DNA from: Bifidobacterium moraviense
GTDB lineage: Bacteria > Actinomycetota > Actinomycetes > Actinomycetales > Bifidobacteriaceae
Assembly: GCF_012932365.1 (NCBI RefSeq)
Contig: NZ_JAAIIH010000001.1
Coordinates: 1 to 64,000 of the forward strand
DNA: 64,000 bases
Reading direction: 5' to 3'
Shown here: positions 55,957 through 64,000 of the stretch, piece after piece
Numbering within the stretch: position 1 is the stretch's first letter
Layout: each line of letters begins with the position of its first letter
Program-made: the position numbers and the translations under genes
The notes under the pieces: model-generated
The model's database searches: none
Seen by the model: the letters and a program-made list of their open reading frames with translations, nothing else
Told to the model about the DNA's origin: nothing

Positions 55957-57273
55957 ATGGCAGACGCCACCAAGAACTACCGCTTCGAAACCCTGCAGCT
56001 GCACGTCGGACAGGAGCACGCCGACCCGGCCACCGACTCCCGCGCCGTGCCGATCTACGCCACCACCTCCTACGTCTTCCACGACTTCGACCACGCCGAG
56101 GCCCGCTTCGGCCTCGCCGATCCCGGCAACATCTACGGCCGTCTGACCAACTCCACCCAGGGCGTGTTCGAGGACCGCATCGCCGCCCTCGAAGGCGGCA
56201 CCGCGGGCATCGCGGTCGCCTCGGGCGCCGCGGCCGTCGAGTACGCCGTGCGCAACATCACCCAGTCCGGCGACCACATCGTCTCCTCCAAGAACATCTA
56301 CGGCGGCACCTTCAACCTGCTCAAGCACACGCTGCCGCGCGACGGCATCACCACCACCTTCGTCGACCCGGAGGTTCCGCAGAACTTCGAGGATGCCATC
56401 CAGGAGAACACCAAGCTCGTCTACTTCGAGACCTTCGGCAACCCGAACGCCGACCTGCCGGACTTCGAGGCCATCTCCGCGATCGCCCACAAGCACCATC
56501 TGCCGGTCGTCGTGGACAACACCTTCGCCACCCCGTACCTGTTCCGCCCGCTGGAGCACGGCGCCGACGTGGTCGTGGAGTCCGCCACCAAGTTCATCGG
56601 CGGCCACGGCACCACGCTGGGCGGCGTCGTCGTGGAGGGCGGCAAGTTCAACTGGGCCGAGGTCCCGGGCAAGTTCCCGACCCTGACGGAGCCGGATCCG
56701 TCCTACCACGGCCTCAACTTCTACGAGGCGCTGGGCGGCACCGCCTTCGTGACCCGCATCCGCGCCATCCTGCTGCGCGACACCGGCGCCACCCTGTCCC
56801 CGTTCGCCGCCTTCCTGCTGCTGCAGGGCACCGAGACGCTGTCCCTGCGCGTGGAGCGCCACGTGCAGAACGCCCTCAAGGTCGTCGAGTACCTGCAGAC
56901 CGTGCCCGAGGTCGAGTCCGTCTCCCACCCGAGCATCCCGGGCCGCCGCGACCACGCGCTGTACGAGAAGTACTTCCCGAACGGCGCCGGCTCCATCTTC
57001 ACCTTCGACATCAAGGGCGGCAAGGACGCGGCGCGCGTGTTCATCAACAACCTGCACCTGTTCAGCCTGCTGGCCAACGTGGCTGACGTGAAGTCCCTCG
57101 TCATCCACCCGGCCTCCACCACGCACTCCCAGGAGACCGTGGAGGAGCTGGAGGATCAGGGCATCCACCAGGGCACCATCCGCCTGTCCATCGGCACCGA
57201 GAACATCGAGGACATCCTCGACGACCTCAAGGCCGGCTTCGCCGCCGTCCGCGAGTCCGGTCTGGCCAAGTGA
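55957..57273 (+). CDS. metY: O-acetylhomoserine sulfhydrylase (aminocarboxypropyltransferase)
   Basis: PLP enzyme forming homocysteine from O-acetylhomoserine and sulfide, for methionine synthesis. The 438-residue Cys/Met-metabolism protein has the cofactor Lys212 ([15 protein letters not shown]) and the long insertion and length typical of MetY rather than MetB. GAAGGAG precedes the ATG. Codons indicate high expression. The PLP it needs comes from the neighbouring pdxST. Other gamma-elimination family members remain possible. Confidence 0.9.
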   Translation: MADATKNYRFETLQLHVGQEHADPATDSRAVPIYATTSYVFHDFDHAEARFGLADPGNIYGRLTNSTQGVFEDRIAALEGGTAGIAVASGAAAVEYAVRNITQSGDHIVSSKNIYGGTFNLLKHTLPRDGITTTFVDPEVPQNFEDAIQENTKLVYFETFGNPNADLPDFEAISAIAHKHHLPVVVDNTFATPYLFRPLEHGADVVVESATKFIGGHGTTLGGVVVEGGKFNWAEVPGKFPTLTEPDPSYHGLNFYEALGGTAFVTRIRAILLRDTGATLSPFAAFLLLQGTETLSLRVERHVQNALKVVEYLQTVPEVESVSHPSIPGRRDHALYEKYFPNGAGSIFTFDIKGGKDAARVFINNLHLFSLLANVADVKSLVIHPASTTHSQETVEELEDQGIHQGTIRLSIGTENIEDILDDLKAGFAAVRESGLAK

Positions 57274-57298
57274 TCCGGTCCCTCTGACCGGTCGTCGC

Positions 57299-57332
57299 GA
57301 GCCCCGCGTGCGCATCGTGCGCCGCGGGGCTC
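57299..57332 (+). terminator. Terminator after metY
   Basis: A 10-bp stem GAGCCCCGCG/CGCGGGGCTC (57299-57308 with 57323-57332) 25 bases after the stop, without U-run. Confidence 0.65.
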
Positions 57333-57462
57333 CGCCATGCGTTCCGTACGGACGTTCACATGTTGAATTTCTGAAGGAGAACACCGTCGTTCGCTTTCAA
57401 TCTGGGCTATATTGGCGGTTGGAATCATCGATTCTGAAAGAAGAGTCCGAAGGAAGGGAACA

Positions 57463-58002
57463 ATGACTGCCAGAACCCAGAAGGCGCTCACCGCCTCCAC
57501 CATCCCGCTGATCGCCATCATGACCGCCGTGACCACGGTCGTCACCATGTTCGTGAAGATCCCCACGCCCACGCGAGGATACCTCAACCTGTCCGACACC
57601 ATGATCTACTTCTGCGCCTACGCGTTCGGACCGTGGGTGGGCGGCCTCGTGGGCGGCCTCGGCCCGGCGCTCGGCGACCTCATCTCCGGATACCCGCAGT
57701 GGGCGATCTTCACCTTCGTCATCGACGGCGTGCAGGCGCTGATCGTCGGCGCCGCCGTCAGGAAGCTCAGGGCGCTCGACGTGGTCCTGTGGTCCGTGAT
57801 CGCGGGCGCATGGAAGGTGTTCGGCTACTTCATCGCGGGCGGCATCCTCTCCGGCTGGGGCCCGGCGCTGGGCGAGACGGTCGGCAACGCCGTGCAGGCG
57901 GGCGTCGGACTGGTGCTCGGCTTCGCCCTGTTCGCCGCCGTGCGCAAGGCGTACCCGCCGCTGGTCCGTCTGGGCAACCTCGGCGTGAAGGCCGGCGCGT
58001 GA
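57463..58002 (+). CDS. ECF transporter S component, substrate unknown
   Basis: Membrane substrate-capture subunit of an energy-coupling-factor importer, 179 residues and about six helices. Motif RGYLNLSDTMIYFCAYAFGPWVGG region and LGDLISGYPQWAIFTF resemble S components for vitamins or precursors, but I cannot name the ligand. GGAAGGG precedes the ATG; TATATT at 57408-57413 is a likely -10. Followed 49 bases later by the fused ATPase gene. No riboswitch recognised in the leader. Confidence 0.82.
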   Translation: MTARTQKALTASTIPLIAIMTAVTTVVTMFVKIPTPTRGYLNLSDTMIYFCAYAFGPWVGGLVGGLGPALGDLISGYPQWAIFTFVIDGVQALIVGAAVRKLRALDVVLWSVIAGAWKVFGYFIAGGILSGWGPALGETVGNAVQAGVGLVLGFALFAAVRKAYPPLVRLGNLGVKAGA

Positions 58003-58051
58003 CGCCTCGTCCCATGCCGCGCGCGTCGGCGCCCCGCCGGACGGGACGCCG

Positions 58052-59596
58052 ATGAGCGCGCTCATCGAGACGCGCGGCCTCGGCTGGGCATACGCGCCGT
58101 TGACCGACGGCGGCAGTCCCGTCGTCGCCCTGAGCGACGTGGACCTCGCCGTCGAACCCGGCCGGTTCGTCGGCGTCGTCGGCCCGACCGGCGCCGGCAA
58201 ATCCACGCTGTGCATGGCGCTCGCCGGCGTCATCCCGGAACTGGCCGACGGCGACATGGCCGGCGAGGTGCTCGTGGCCGGGCGTTCCACCCACGACGTG
58301 TCGGTCGCCGACCTGTCCGCGCACGTCGGCTACGTCCAGCAGGATCCCGAATCGCAGCTGTTCTGCGCCAGCGTGGAGGACGAACTCGCCTTCCCGCTGG
58401 AGCAGCGCGGCGTGGATCCCCGGCTCATCGACCGGCGCATCGACGAGACGCTCGCGCTGGTGGGCATGGAGGGCATGCGCTCCCGCGTGCCGACGAGTCT
58501 GTCCGGCGGCCAGATGCAGCGCGTCGCCATCGCCGCGGCGCTCGTGGCCGAACCGGACATCCTCGTCCTCGACGAACCCACTGCCGCGCTCGACCCGGAC
58601 GGCAGGCGCGAGGTGTTCGCCGTGCTCGACCGGCTGCGCGCCGCCCGGCGCCTCACCGTCGTGATGGCCGAGCAGCACACCCGCTATCTGGCCTCGTCCT
58701 GCGACCGCATCGTGGTGCTCGACGGGGGACGCGTGCTGCGCGACGCCGATCCCGCGGTGTTCGTGCGCGAGGCGCCGCTGCTCGCGCGGCTGGGCGTCGC
58801 CGCACCGGAACCCGATCCCGTGCTGCGCGTCTCCGACACCGCGGACGAGACACCCGCGGACCCCGCCATCCGCATCGAAGGGCTGACCCATCGGTACGCG
58901 GGCGCCGCGCCCGGAGAGCCGGCGGCGCTCGACGACGTCAGCCTGACCGTGCCTCGCGGCGCGTTCGTGGGGCTCGTCGGCCGCAACGGCTCCGGCAAGA
59001 CCACGCTCGCCCGGCATCTCAACGGACTGCTGCGCCCCACCGCCGGCCGCGTCGTGGTGGACGGCATCGACACCGCGGACCGCCCGGTGAACGCGCTCGC
59101 CGCGCACGTGGGATACGCGTTCCAGAACCCGGACCATCAGATCTTCTGCGCCTCCACGCGCGACGAGATCGCCTTCGGCGCTCGCTCGCTCGGCAGATCG
59201 GAGGCATGGGTCGACGCCACGACGGAGCGTCTCATGGAGACGTTCGGGCTGACGCGCTTCGCCGACGTCTCGCCCGCCACGCTGGGCTACGGCGACCGCC
59301 GGCTCGTGGCGCTCGCCTCGGTGCTCGCCATGGACGCCCCGATCCTCGTGCTCGACGAGCCGACCGCCGGCCTGGACCAGCGGCTCGCCGCCCGTCTGCT
59401 CGACGCCGTGGACGCCGCCAACGCCGAAGGGACCACGGTCGTCATGATCAGCCACGACATGCACGCCGTGGCCGCGCACTGCACGCATCTGCTGCGGCTC
59501 GACGCCGGACGCGTCGCGCAGTGGGGCGAACTGCGGAGCGGATCGCGGGACGCGTCGCCGCGCCCCGCCGACCGGAGGGAGACCCATGGACGCTGA
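58052..59596 (+). CDS. ecfA: ECF transporter fused ATPase (EcfA-EcfA')
   Basis: Energises vitamin uptake. The 514-residue protein holds two ABC ATPase domains: domain 1 with Walker [10 protein letters not shown], signature LSGGQMQR and Walker [11 protein letters not shown]; domain 2 (from about 270) with GRNGSGKTT and [10 protein letters not shown] but a signature of LGYGDRR in place of LSGGQ. The second half therefore probably forms the degenerate site. ATG at 58052 has a weak upstream GGGACG. It overlaps ecfT by 11 bases. Confidence 0.9.
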   Translation: MSALIETRGLGWAYAPLTDGGSPVVALSDVDLAVEPGRFVGVVGPTGAGKSTLCMALAGVIPELADGDMAGEVLVAGRSTHDVSVADLSAHVGYVQQDPESQLFCASVEDELAFPLEQRGVDPRLIDRRIDETLALVGMEGMRSRVPTSLSGGQMQRVAIAAALVAEPDILVLDEPTAALDPDGRREVFAVLDRLRAARRLTVVMAEQHTRYLASSCDRIVVLDGGRVLRDADPAVFVREAPLLARLGVAAPEPDPVLRVSDTADETPADPAIRIEGLTHRYAGAAPGEPAALDDVSLTVPRGAFVGLVGRNGSGKTTLARHLNGLLRPTAGRVVVDGIDTADRPVNALAAHVGYAFQNPDHQIFCASTRDEIAFGARSLGRSEAWVDATTERLMETFGLTRFADVSPATLGYGDRRLVALASVLAMDAPILVLDEPTAGLDQRLAARLLDAVDAANAEGTTVVMISHDMHAVAAHCTHLLRLDAGRVAQWGELRSGSRDASPRPADRRETHGR

Positions 59597-60371
59597 CCTC
59601 TACGTGCCCGGCGACGGCTGGCTGCACCGCGCCGACCCGCGCGTCAAGTTCCTGCTGACCGCGGTGCTGCTCGTCCTGTGCCTCGTGTGGCGCGATCCGA
59701 CGGTCATCCTCGCCGCCCTGACGCTCGAGCACGTGATGCTCGCCACCGACCACGTCCCGCCCGAACGGATCCTGTGGGTGTGGAAGGTCCTCGCCGTGAT
59801 CATCGCGCTCATCGTGGTGCTGTGGCCCGTGTTCGACCCGTCCGGCGAACACGTGCTGTGGTCGTGGGGGTGGCTGCGCCTGACGCGGGAGAACCTTGTC
59901 ATGGCCGCGGTGATGGGCCTGCGCATCCCCGCGCTCGGCTTCGCCTGCTTCCTCACCCTGTTCACCACCAGCCAGGCCCGGCTCGTCCGCGGGCTGACCG
60001 CAGTCGGCGTGCCGTACCGCGCCGGGCTCACGCTGGCGATCGCGCTGCGCTACATCCCCGTGTTCTTCCGCATCGTCCAGTCGGTGTGCGACGCGCAGCG
60101 CGCACGCGGGCTCGATCTGGGCGGCGGCTCGCTCATGGCCCGCGGCCGGGCGTACCTGCCGGTGCTGGTGGCCGTGCTCATCCGCGCCTACCGCATGAGC
60201 CAGAGCGTGGGCTGGGCCATGGCCTCGCGCGGGCTGGGCATCCGCCTGCCGCACGGGCGCCGGCGCACCTCGCGCGTCACGCTGACCATGCGCCCCGCGG
60301 ACTGGGCGCTGCTGGCCGCGATCGTCGCCGTCGCCGCCGCGCTCGTCGCGGAGAGGATCGTGCTGGGATGA
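59586..60371 (+). CDS. ecfT: ECF transporter T component
   Basis: Transmembrane coupling protein between the ATPases and the S component. The 261-residue protein has five or so helices and two coupling-helix ARG-type motifs, QRARGLDL and MASRGLGI, which contact the ATPase grooves. It overlaps ecfA (start within its last codons, GGAGGGAGACC site) and its stop overlaps the regulator start (ATGA), so S-A-T-regulator are one transcription unit. Confidence 0.9.
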   Translation: MDADLYVPGDGWLHRADPRVKFLLTAVLLVLCLVWRDPTVILAALTLEHVMLATDHVPPERILWVWKVLAVIIALIVVLWPVFDPSGEHVLWSWGWLRLTRENLVMAAVMGLRIPALGFACFLTLFTTSQARLVRGLTAVGVPYRAGLTLAIALRYIPVFFRIVQSVCDAQRARGLDLGGGSLMARGRAYLPVLVAVLIRAYRMSQSVGWAMASRGLGIRLPHGRRRTSRVTLTMRPADWALLAAIVAVAAALVAERIVLG

Positions 60372-61342
60372 CGGGCGACGGCGTCTCCGCGCAGGACCTG
60401 CTCATCGTCTCCGCGCTGCAGCGCGACGGGCGCATGCCGTTCGCCGCGCTCGCCGACCTGCTCGGCATGTCCGTGTACGCGGTCACCGAACGCTACCGCC
60501 GGCTCGTCGAGACCGGGCTGATGAGCGTGGTGCCGGTGGTCAACCCGCTGGCGTTCGTCGGATACCGCCAGATCATCGTGGGCCTGCGCGTGAACGGGTG
60601 CCGCGACGAGGCGCTCGCCATGCTCAAGTCGATGGACGAGGTCACCTACGTGGTATGCGCGCTGGGCGACGCGGACGTCATCGCCGAGGCGGTGGTGCGT
60701 TCGGCGCGGGACATGGACCGGTTCCTCAAGCACGATCTGCGCCTGCTGCCCGGACTCGAGCGCATCCAGGTGTTCTCGTGCGACCGGCTGATCCTGGACG
60801 ACCACAACGTCAGCGTCGTCAACCGTCTGCTCGCGTCGCGCGGCGAGCGGGGACTCATGACCAAGACCGACGCCAACGTGGGCTGCGGCGTGGACGCGGG
60901 CGTGCTCGAACCGCATCTGGCGCAGACGTTCAACGTGCTCGAGGAGGACGGAAGGGCCAGTCTGCGCGACGTGGGGGAGCGGCTCGGGGTGACGCACGCC
61001 GCCGTGCGCGGACGCATCCGCAAGCTCGAGGACGCCGGGCTCATGCGCATCATGGCCACCGTCAGCCCCATGCGGCTCGGCGGATTCCGCCAGGCGTTCC
61101 TGGGGCTCGCGCTGCGTCCGCCGCAGCTCATGGATCCGCGGGATCTGGCCGGCATCGACGAGGTCACCTACGTGATGAGCGGCGTGGGTCCGGGAGGCGC
61201 GGACTATCTCGTCGAGGTGATCGCCGACGACGACGCCTCGCTGTGGCGCGTCATCGACGAGTCGATCCGCACCTTGCCCGGCGTGGAGCAGGTGTGGTGG
61301 GCCTCCACGGTCAGCGTCGAGAAGGAGTCGTACCGGCTGTAG
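60368..61342 (+). CDS. Lrp/AsnC-family regulator with duplicated modules
   Basis: Transcription regulator, 324 residues, built from two Lrp-type units in tandem: unit 1 with HTH at about 10-55 and RAM-like domain to about 150; unit 2 with a second HTH (EEDGRASLRDVGERLGVTH, about 195-235) and a second RAM domain. Lrp proteins respond to amino acids. It is translated by coupling to ecfT and so probably regulates the transporter operon or is regulated by it. A short hairpin (61368-61385) follows. Confidence 0.85.
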   Translation: MTGDGVSAQDLLIVSALQRDGRMPFAALADLLGMSVYAVTERYRRLVETGLMSVVPVVNPLAFVGYRQIIVGLRVNGCRDEALAMLKSMDEVTYVVCALGDADVIAEAVVRSARDMDRFLKHDLRLLPGLERIQVFSCDRLILDDHNVSVVNRLLASRGERGLMTKTDANVGCGVDAGVLEPHLAQTFNVLEEDGRASLRDVGERLGVTHAAVRGRIRKLEDAGLMRIMATVSPMRLGGFRQAFLGLALRPPQLMDPRDLAGIDEVTYVMSGVGPGGADYLVEVIADDDASLWRVIDESIRTLPGVEQVWWASTVSVEKESYRL

Positions 61343-61504
61343 CGTCCGTGCCGCCGGTCCTCTCCGCATCATCCTCGGGGATGATCGCCCCGCGCCGGAC
61401 GCGTCGCCGGCTCACTCCGGCGCACGATGCCGCCGCCGCGTCGCTTTCCGTATCCTCGAGGCAGACGGCGGGGAGATGCCCCGCGCGAACGGAGAGGAAC
61501 GACG

Positions 61505-62383
61505 ATGAACGCAACGACGGATACGACGAACGGAACGGCGCCGAACGGGACGGCGCAGATCACGGTGGCGGTGCCGCCCGCACCCCCGCACCCCGTGCCC
61601 ACGGCCATCGAGGCCGTCGACCTCGTCAAGGACTACGGTTCGGGCGACGCCGTCGTGCACGCGCTGCGCGGCGTGAACGTGCGCTTCGAGCAGGGACGCT
61701 TCACCGCCATCATGGGCCCGTCCGGCTCCGGCAAGTCCACGCTCATGCACACGCTCGCCGGCCTCGACTCGGCCACCGCCGGGCGCATCCTGTTCGACGG
61801 CAAGGACATCACCGCCATGAACGACAACGAGCTGACCCTGCTGCGCCGCAGCCGGATCGGCTTCATCTTCCAGAGCTTCAACCTGCTGCCCATGTTCACC
61901 GCCGAGGAGAACATCCTCATGCCCTTGACGCTCGCAGGCGCCAAGCCGGACCGTGCATGGTTCGACCTGCTGGTGACCACGCTGGGACTGAAGGACCGTC
62001 TGGGACACCGTCCCAACGAGCTGTCGGGCGGCCAGCAGCAGCGCGTCGCTATCGCCCGCGCGCTTGTCACCAAGCCGGATCTGGTGTTCGCCGACGAGCC
62101 GACCGGCAACCTCGACTCCGTCTCCAGCGCCGAAGTGCTGTCGTTCCTGCGCCAGTCGGTGAAGGAGCTCGGCCGCACGATCATCATGGTCACGCACGAC
62201 GCCGTGGCCGCCTCCTACGCGGACCGCGCGATCGTGTTCGCCGACGGCCGCATCGTGGCCGACGAGCACCATCCTACCGCCGAGCGCATGAACGAGCTGC
62301 TCATGGCCGAGCGCGCCCGAGCCGCAAGCGGGGGAGACGCCCGCACGCGCGGCCTGTCCCGTCTCGTCGGACGCCACGCCTGA
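61505..62383 (+). CDS. ABC transporter ATP-binding protein, MacB/LolD-like
   Basis: ATPase of an exporter or lipoprotein-extraction type system. The 292-residue protein has Walker A GPSGSGKST, Q-loop FIFQSFNLLPMFT, signature LSGGQQQR and Walker B FADEPTGNLD. The N-terminal 40 residues are Thr/Pro/Asn-rich. GGAGAGG lies before the ATG at 61505. The FtsX-type permease gene follows at once, making a two-component unit of the MacB type. Substrate unknown. Confidence 0.88.
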   Translation: MNATTDTTNGTAPNGTAQITVAVPPAPPHPVPTAIEAVDLVKDYGSGDAVVHALRGVNVRFEQGRFTAIMGPSGSGKSTLMHTLAGLDSATAGRILFDGKDITAMNDNELTLLRRSRIGFIFQSFNLLPMFTAEENILMPLTLAGAKPDRAWFDLLVTTLGLKDRLGHRPNELSGGQQQRVAIARALVTKPDLVFADEPTGNLDSVSSAEVLSFLRQSVKELGRTIIMVTHDAVAASYADRAIVFADGRIVADEHHPTAERMNELLMAERARAASGGDARTRGLSRLVGRHA

Positions 62384-62419
62384 GAGCGTGCCGGAACCAG
62401 TCCCAAGGAGACAACCATC

Positions 62420-64000
62420 ATGTGGCAGATCACCCTCAAGCTCATGCGCAACAGCGTCAGAATGCTCATTCCCGCCGCCATCGCCATCGTCATCGGCACG
62501 GCGTTCATCGCCAGCACGTTCCTGTTCGGCAACTCGCTCGACGCCTCGTTCCGGCAGATGGCATCCGCAAGCTTCGGCGGCGCAAACTACGTGGCCGCGT
62601 ACTCCAGCTCGTCGGATTCCTCGAACGCGGGCGACGACGACCCGGCCGCGCACACCGGTTCCACGCTGGACGGGTTCGGCCTCGACGCCATCCGCGCCGT
62701 GGACGGCGTCGCCGGCGTGCGACCGGATCTCAGCGCCTCGGTCAGCCTCGCCAATGGCGAGCGCAAGTCCATCACCGTCGTCACCCCGATGACGCAGCCC
62801 GCCAACCTCATGATCCAGCGGCTCACCGAAGGCGCATGGCCCGCCGACGACGGGCAGATCGCGCTGTCCAAGACCATCGCCGACCGGCTCGGCAAGCGCA
62901 TCGGCGACACCGTCGACGTGACGCCACGCGACGTGAGCCCCGCGCCCGGACGTGACAAGGAAACGCTGCACCTCGTCATCTCCGGCTTCGCCGACGACGA
63001 CTACAACATGTACTACGGCGGGTCGGGCGTCGTCTCCGAATCCACGTTCGCGAAGCTCATGGTCGGCTACCCGGCGCTCGGCGACGCGAACGTGAACGCC
63101 GTCTACCTCGGCATCGCGCCGCCCGCAGGCTCAAGCGAGCAGGCCGTGGCCGACCAGGTCGGCGCCCTGCTGCCCAGGAACTACAAGATCCTGACCAAGA
63201 CGCAGTATGAGAACGAGGCGCTCGAATCGATGAGCGCCGCCGACGGCACCAGCGCCATCACCCAGTTCCTGCTCACGTTCGGCGTCCTCGCCATGTTCGT
63301 GGCCGCGCTCGTCATCGCCAACACGTTCCAGGTCATGGTCGCCCAGCGCCGCCGCACGCTCGCCCTGCTGCGCACGATCGGCGCGAAGAAGAGGCAGCTG
63401 TACGCCTCGGTGCTCATCGAAGCCGGCATGCTGGGCCTCGTATCCGCCCTGCTGGGCGTCGCGCTCGCCGTGGGACTCGTCGGCGCGCTCGCCGCCATGC
63501 GCGTGGACATGGGCGGCGTGAGGTTCTTCATGATCCCCGCATGGCCGGTGTTCGTCGTGCCCGTCGCGTTCGGCGCGGCCATGACGATCCTCGCGTCGCT
63601 GTCGTCGGCGCATGCCGCCACGTCCGTGACCCCGCTGGAGGCGCTGCAGCCGCTGGAGATCAGTCAGGAGAAGCGGTCCGGCCGGGCCCGTCTCGCGATC
63701 AGCCTCGCGATGATGATCGCAGGCGTCGCCGCGGCGGCGTTCATCGTCTGGCAGACGTGGCGCTTCCTGCATGGGCAGAGCTCCATGCTTGACAAGCAGT
63801 TCAGCACCGTGCTGGTTTCGGCGATCGCGGCCTCGATCCTGTTCTTCATCGGGCTGCTGCTGTCCGCCGTGCGCTGGATGCCCGCCCTGTTGCGCGGCGT
63901 GGGCGCGCTGGTCTCGCACTGCGGGCCGTCCGCCACGATCGCATCCGCCAACATCCAGCGCAACCGCCGCCACGTGGCCGCCACCGGCGCCGCGCTGCTC
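62420..64000 (+). CDS. FtsX-domain ABC permease, truncated by window end
   Basis: Membrane partner of the upstream ATPase. 527 residues are seen; the reading frame is open at 64000. An N-terminal helix (about 15-37) is followed by a periplasmic-type domain (about 40-255) and then FtsX transmembrane helices (about 270-420), with a second set beginning near 445. This fits a MacB/long FtsX permease of about 850 residues. AAGGAG precedes the ATG by 9 bases. Substrate unknown; antimicrobial peptide resistance is one possibility. Confidence 0.85.
   Translation, partial: MWQITLKLMRNSVRMLIPAAIAIVIGTAFIASTFLFGNSLDASFRQMASASFGGANYVAAYSSSSDSSNAGDDDPAAHTGSTLDGFGLDAIRAVDGVAGVRPDLSASVSLANGERKSITVVTPMTQPANLMIQRLTEGAWPADDGQIALSKTIADRLGKRIGDTVDVTPRDVSPAPGRDKETLHLVISGFADDDYNMYYGGSGVVSESTFAKLMVGYPALGDANVNAVYLGIAPPAGSSEQAVADQVGALLPRNYKILTKTQYENEALESMSAADGTSAITQFLLTFGVLAMFVAALVIANTFQVMVAQRRRTLALLRTIGAKKRQLYASVLIEAGMLGLVSALLGVALAVGLVGALAAMRVDMGGVRFFMIPAWPVFVVPVAFGAAMTILASLSSAHAATSVTPLEALQPLEISQEKRSGRARLAISLAMMIAGVAAAAFIVWQTWRFLHGQSSMLDKQFSTVLVSAIAASILFFIGLLLSAVRWMPALLRGVGALVSHCGPSATIASANIQRNRRHVAATGAALL

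Noticed and set aside
57333-57462. A vitamin riboswitch upstream of the ECF S gene
   Set aside because: I looked for thi-box, cobalamin, preQ1 and FMN-type conserved cores and recognised none; only a promoter-like TATATT was seen.

Overview
The window is a contiguous, gene-dense piece of a high-GC actinobacterial chromosome, most likely Bifidobacterium or a very close relative. Reasons: strongly G/C-biased third codon positions; pyruvate formate-lyase with its activase in an actinobacterial setting (the ethanol/formate branch of bifidobacterial fermentation); the actinobacterial signature genes DUF3000 next to an HRDC/RNase D-like protein; paired clpP1-clpP2; and single-domain or anchor-less versions of several enzymes. 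No phage, insertion sequence, CRISPR array or rRNA operon was seen. Two identical tRNA-Arg(ACG) genes are the only RNA genes found. Fifty-six protein genes are supported; the last is cut by the window end.

Layout. 0.2-9.5 kb: an aldehyde dehydrogenase and a GntR/UTRA regulator, transcribed divergently, then a complete beta-glucoside phosphotransferase operon: EIIC, EIIB, EIIA, a family-1 phospho-beta-glucosidase, HPr, enzyme I and a ROK glucokinase, closed by a 17-bp perfect terminator. The operon holds every protein needed to move phosphate from PEP to an incoming disaccharide, hydrolyse it and phosphorylate the freed glucose. 9.6-16 kb: YbaK-type deacylase, DUF3516 helicase, RarA, an MFS drug-type exporter. 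16-25 kb: uncharacterised membrane-anchored and cytosolic proteins, HAD phosphatases, a class I aminotransferase, a 2-hydroxyacid dehydrogenase, a Gfo/Idh oxidoreductase, cyclophilin and a sugar-type MFS carrier.

25-38 kb: methionine-type ABC importer (metQ-metN-metI), M20 amidohydrolase, glutamine-dependent NAD synthetase, a small SPOR-like protein, then pflB and pflA with a CRP/GlxR-like double box upstream and a terminator/promoter overlap between them, then DUF3000 and the RNase D-like protein. 37.7-42.2 kb: protein quality control in the order tig, clpP1, clpP2, clpX. 42.3-49.3 kb: twin tRNA-Arg, nhaA, a LOG-family nucleotide hydrolase, an O-methyltransferase, succinate dehydrogenase/fumarate reductase catalytic subunits without membrane anchors, and a small O6-alkylguanine methyltransferase. 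49.3-52.7 kb: the yraN-comM-dprA set on the minus strand. 52.8-55.5 kb: vitamin B6 supply, with a pyridoxal kinase divergent from pdxS-pdxT. 56-61.3 kb: O-acetylhomoserine sulfhydrylase, then a complete ECF vitamin transporter (S, fused A-A', T) translationally coupled to a two-module Lrp/AsnC regulator. 61.5-64 kb: a MacB-like ABC exporter, its permease truncated by the window end.

Recurring expression features: several minus- and plus-strand housekeeping genes have no Shine-Dalgarno sequence but an extended -10 box about 6-7 bases before the start codon, suggesting leaderless transcripts; the metabolic operons have strong Shine-Dalgarno sites and frequent ATGA overlaps. The most rewarding items for follow-up are the repeated operator-like dyads in the PTS region, the CRP-like boxes at pflB, the shared leader motif of the two methionine loci, the anchor-less SdhAB, and the ECF-Lrp unit of unknown substrate. 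No single wholly new defence or mobile system was identified.
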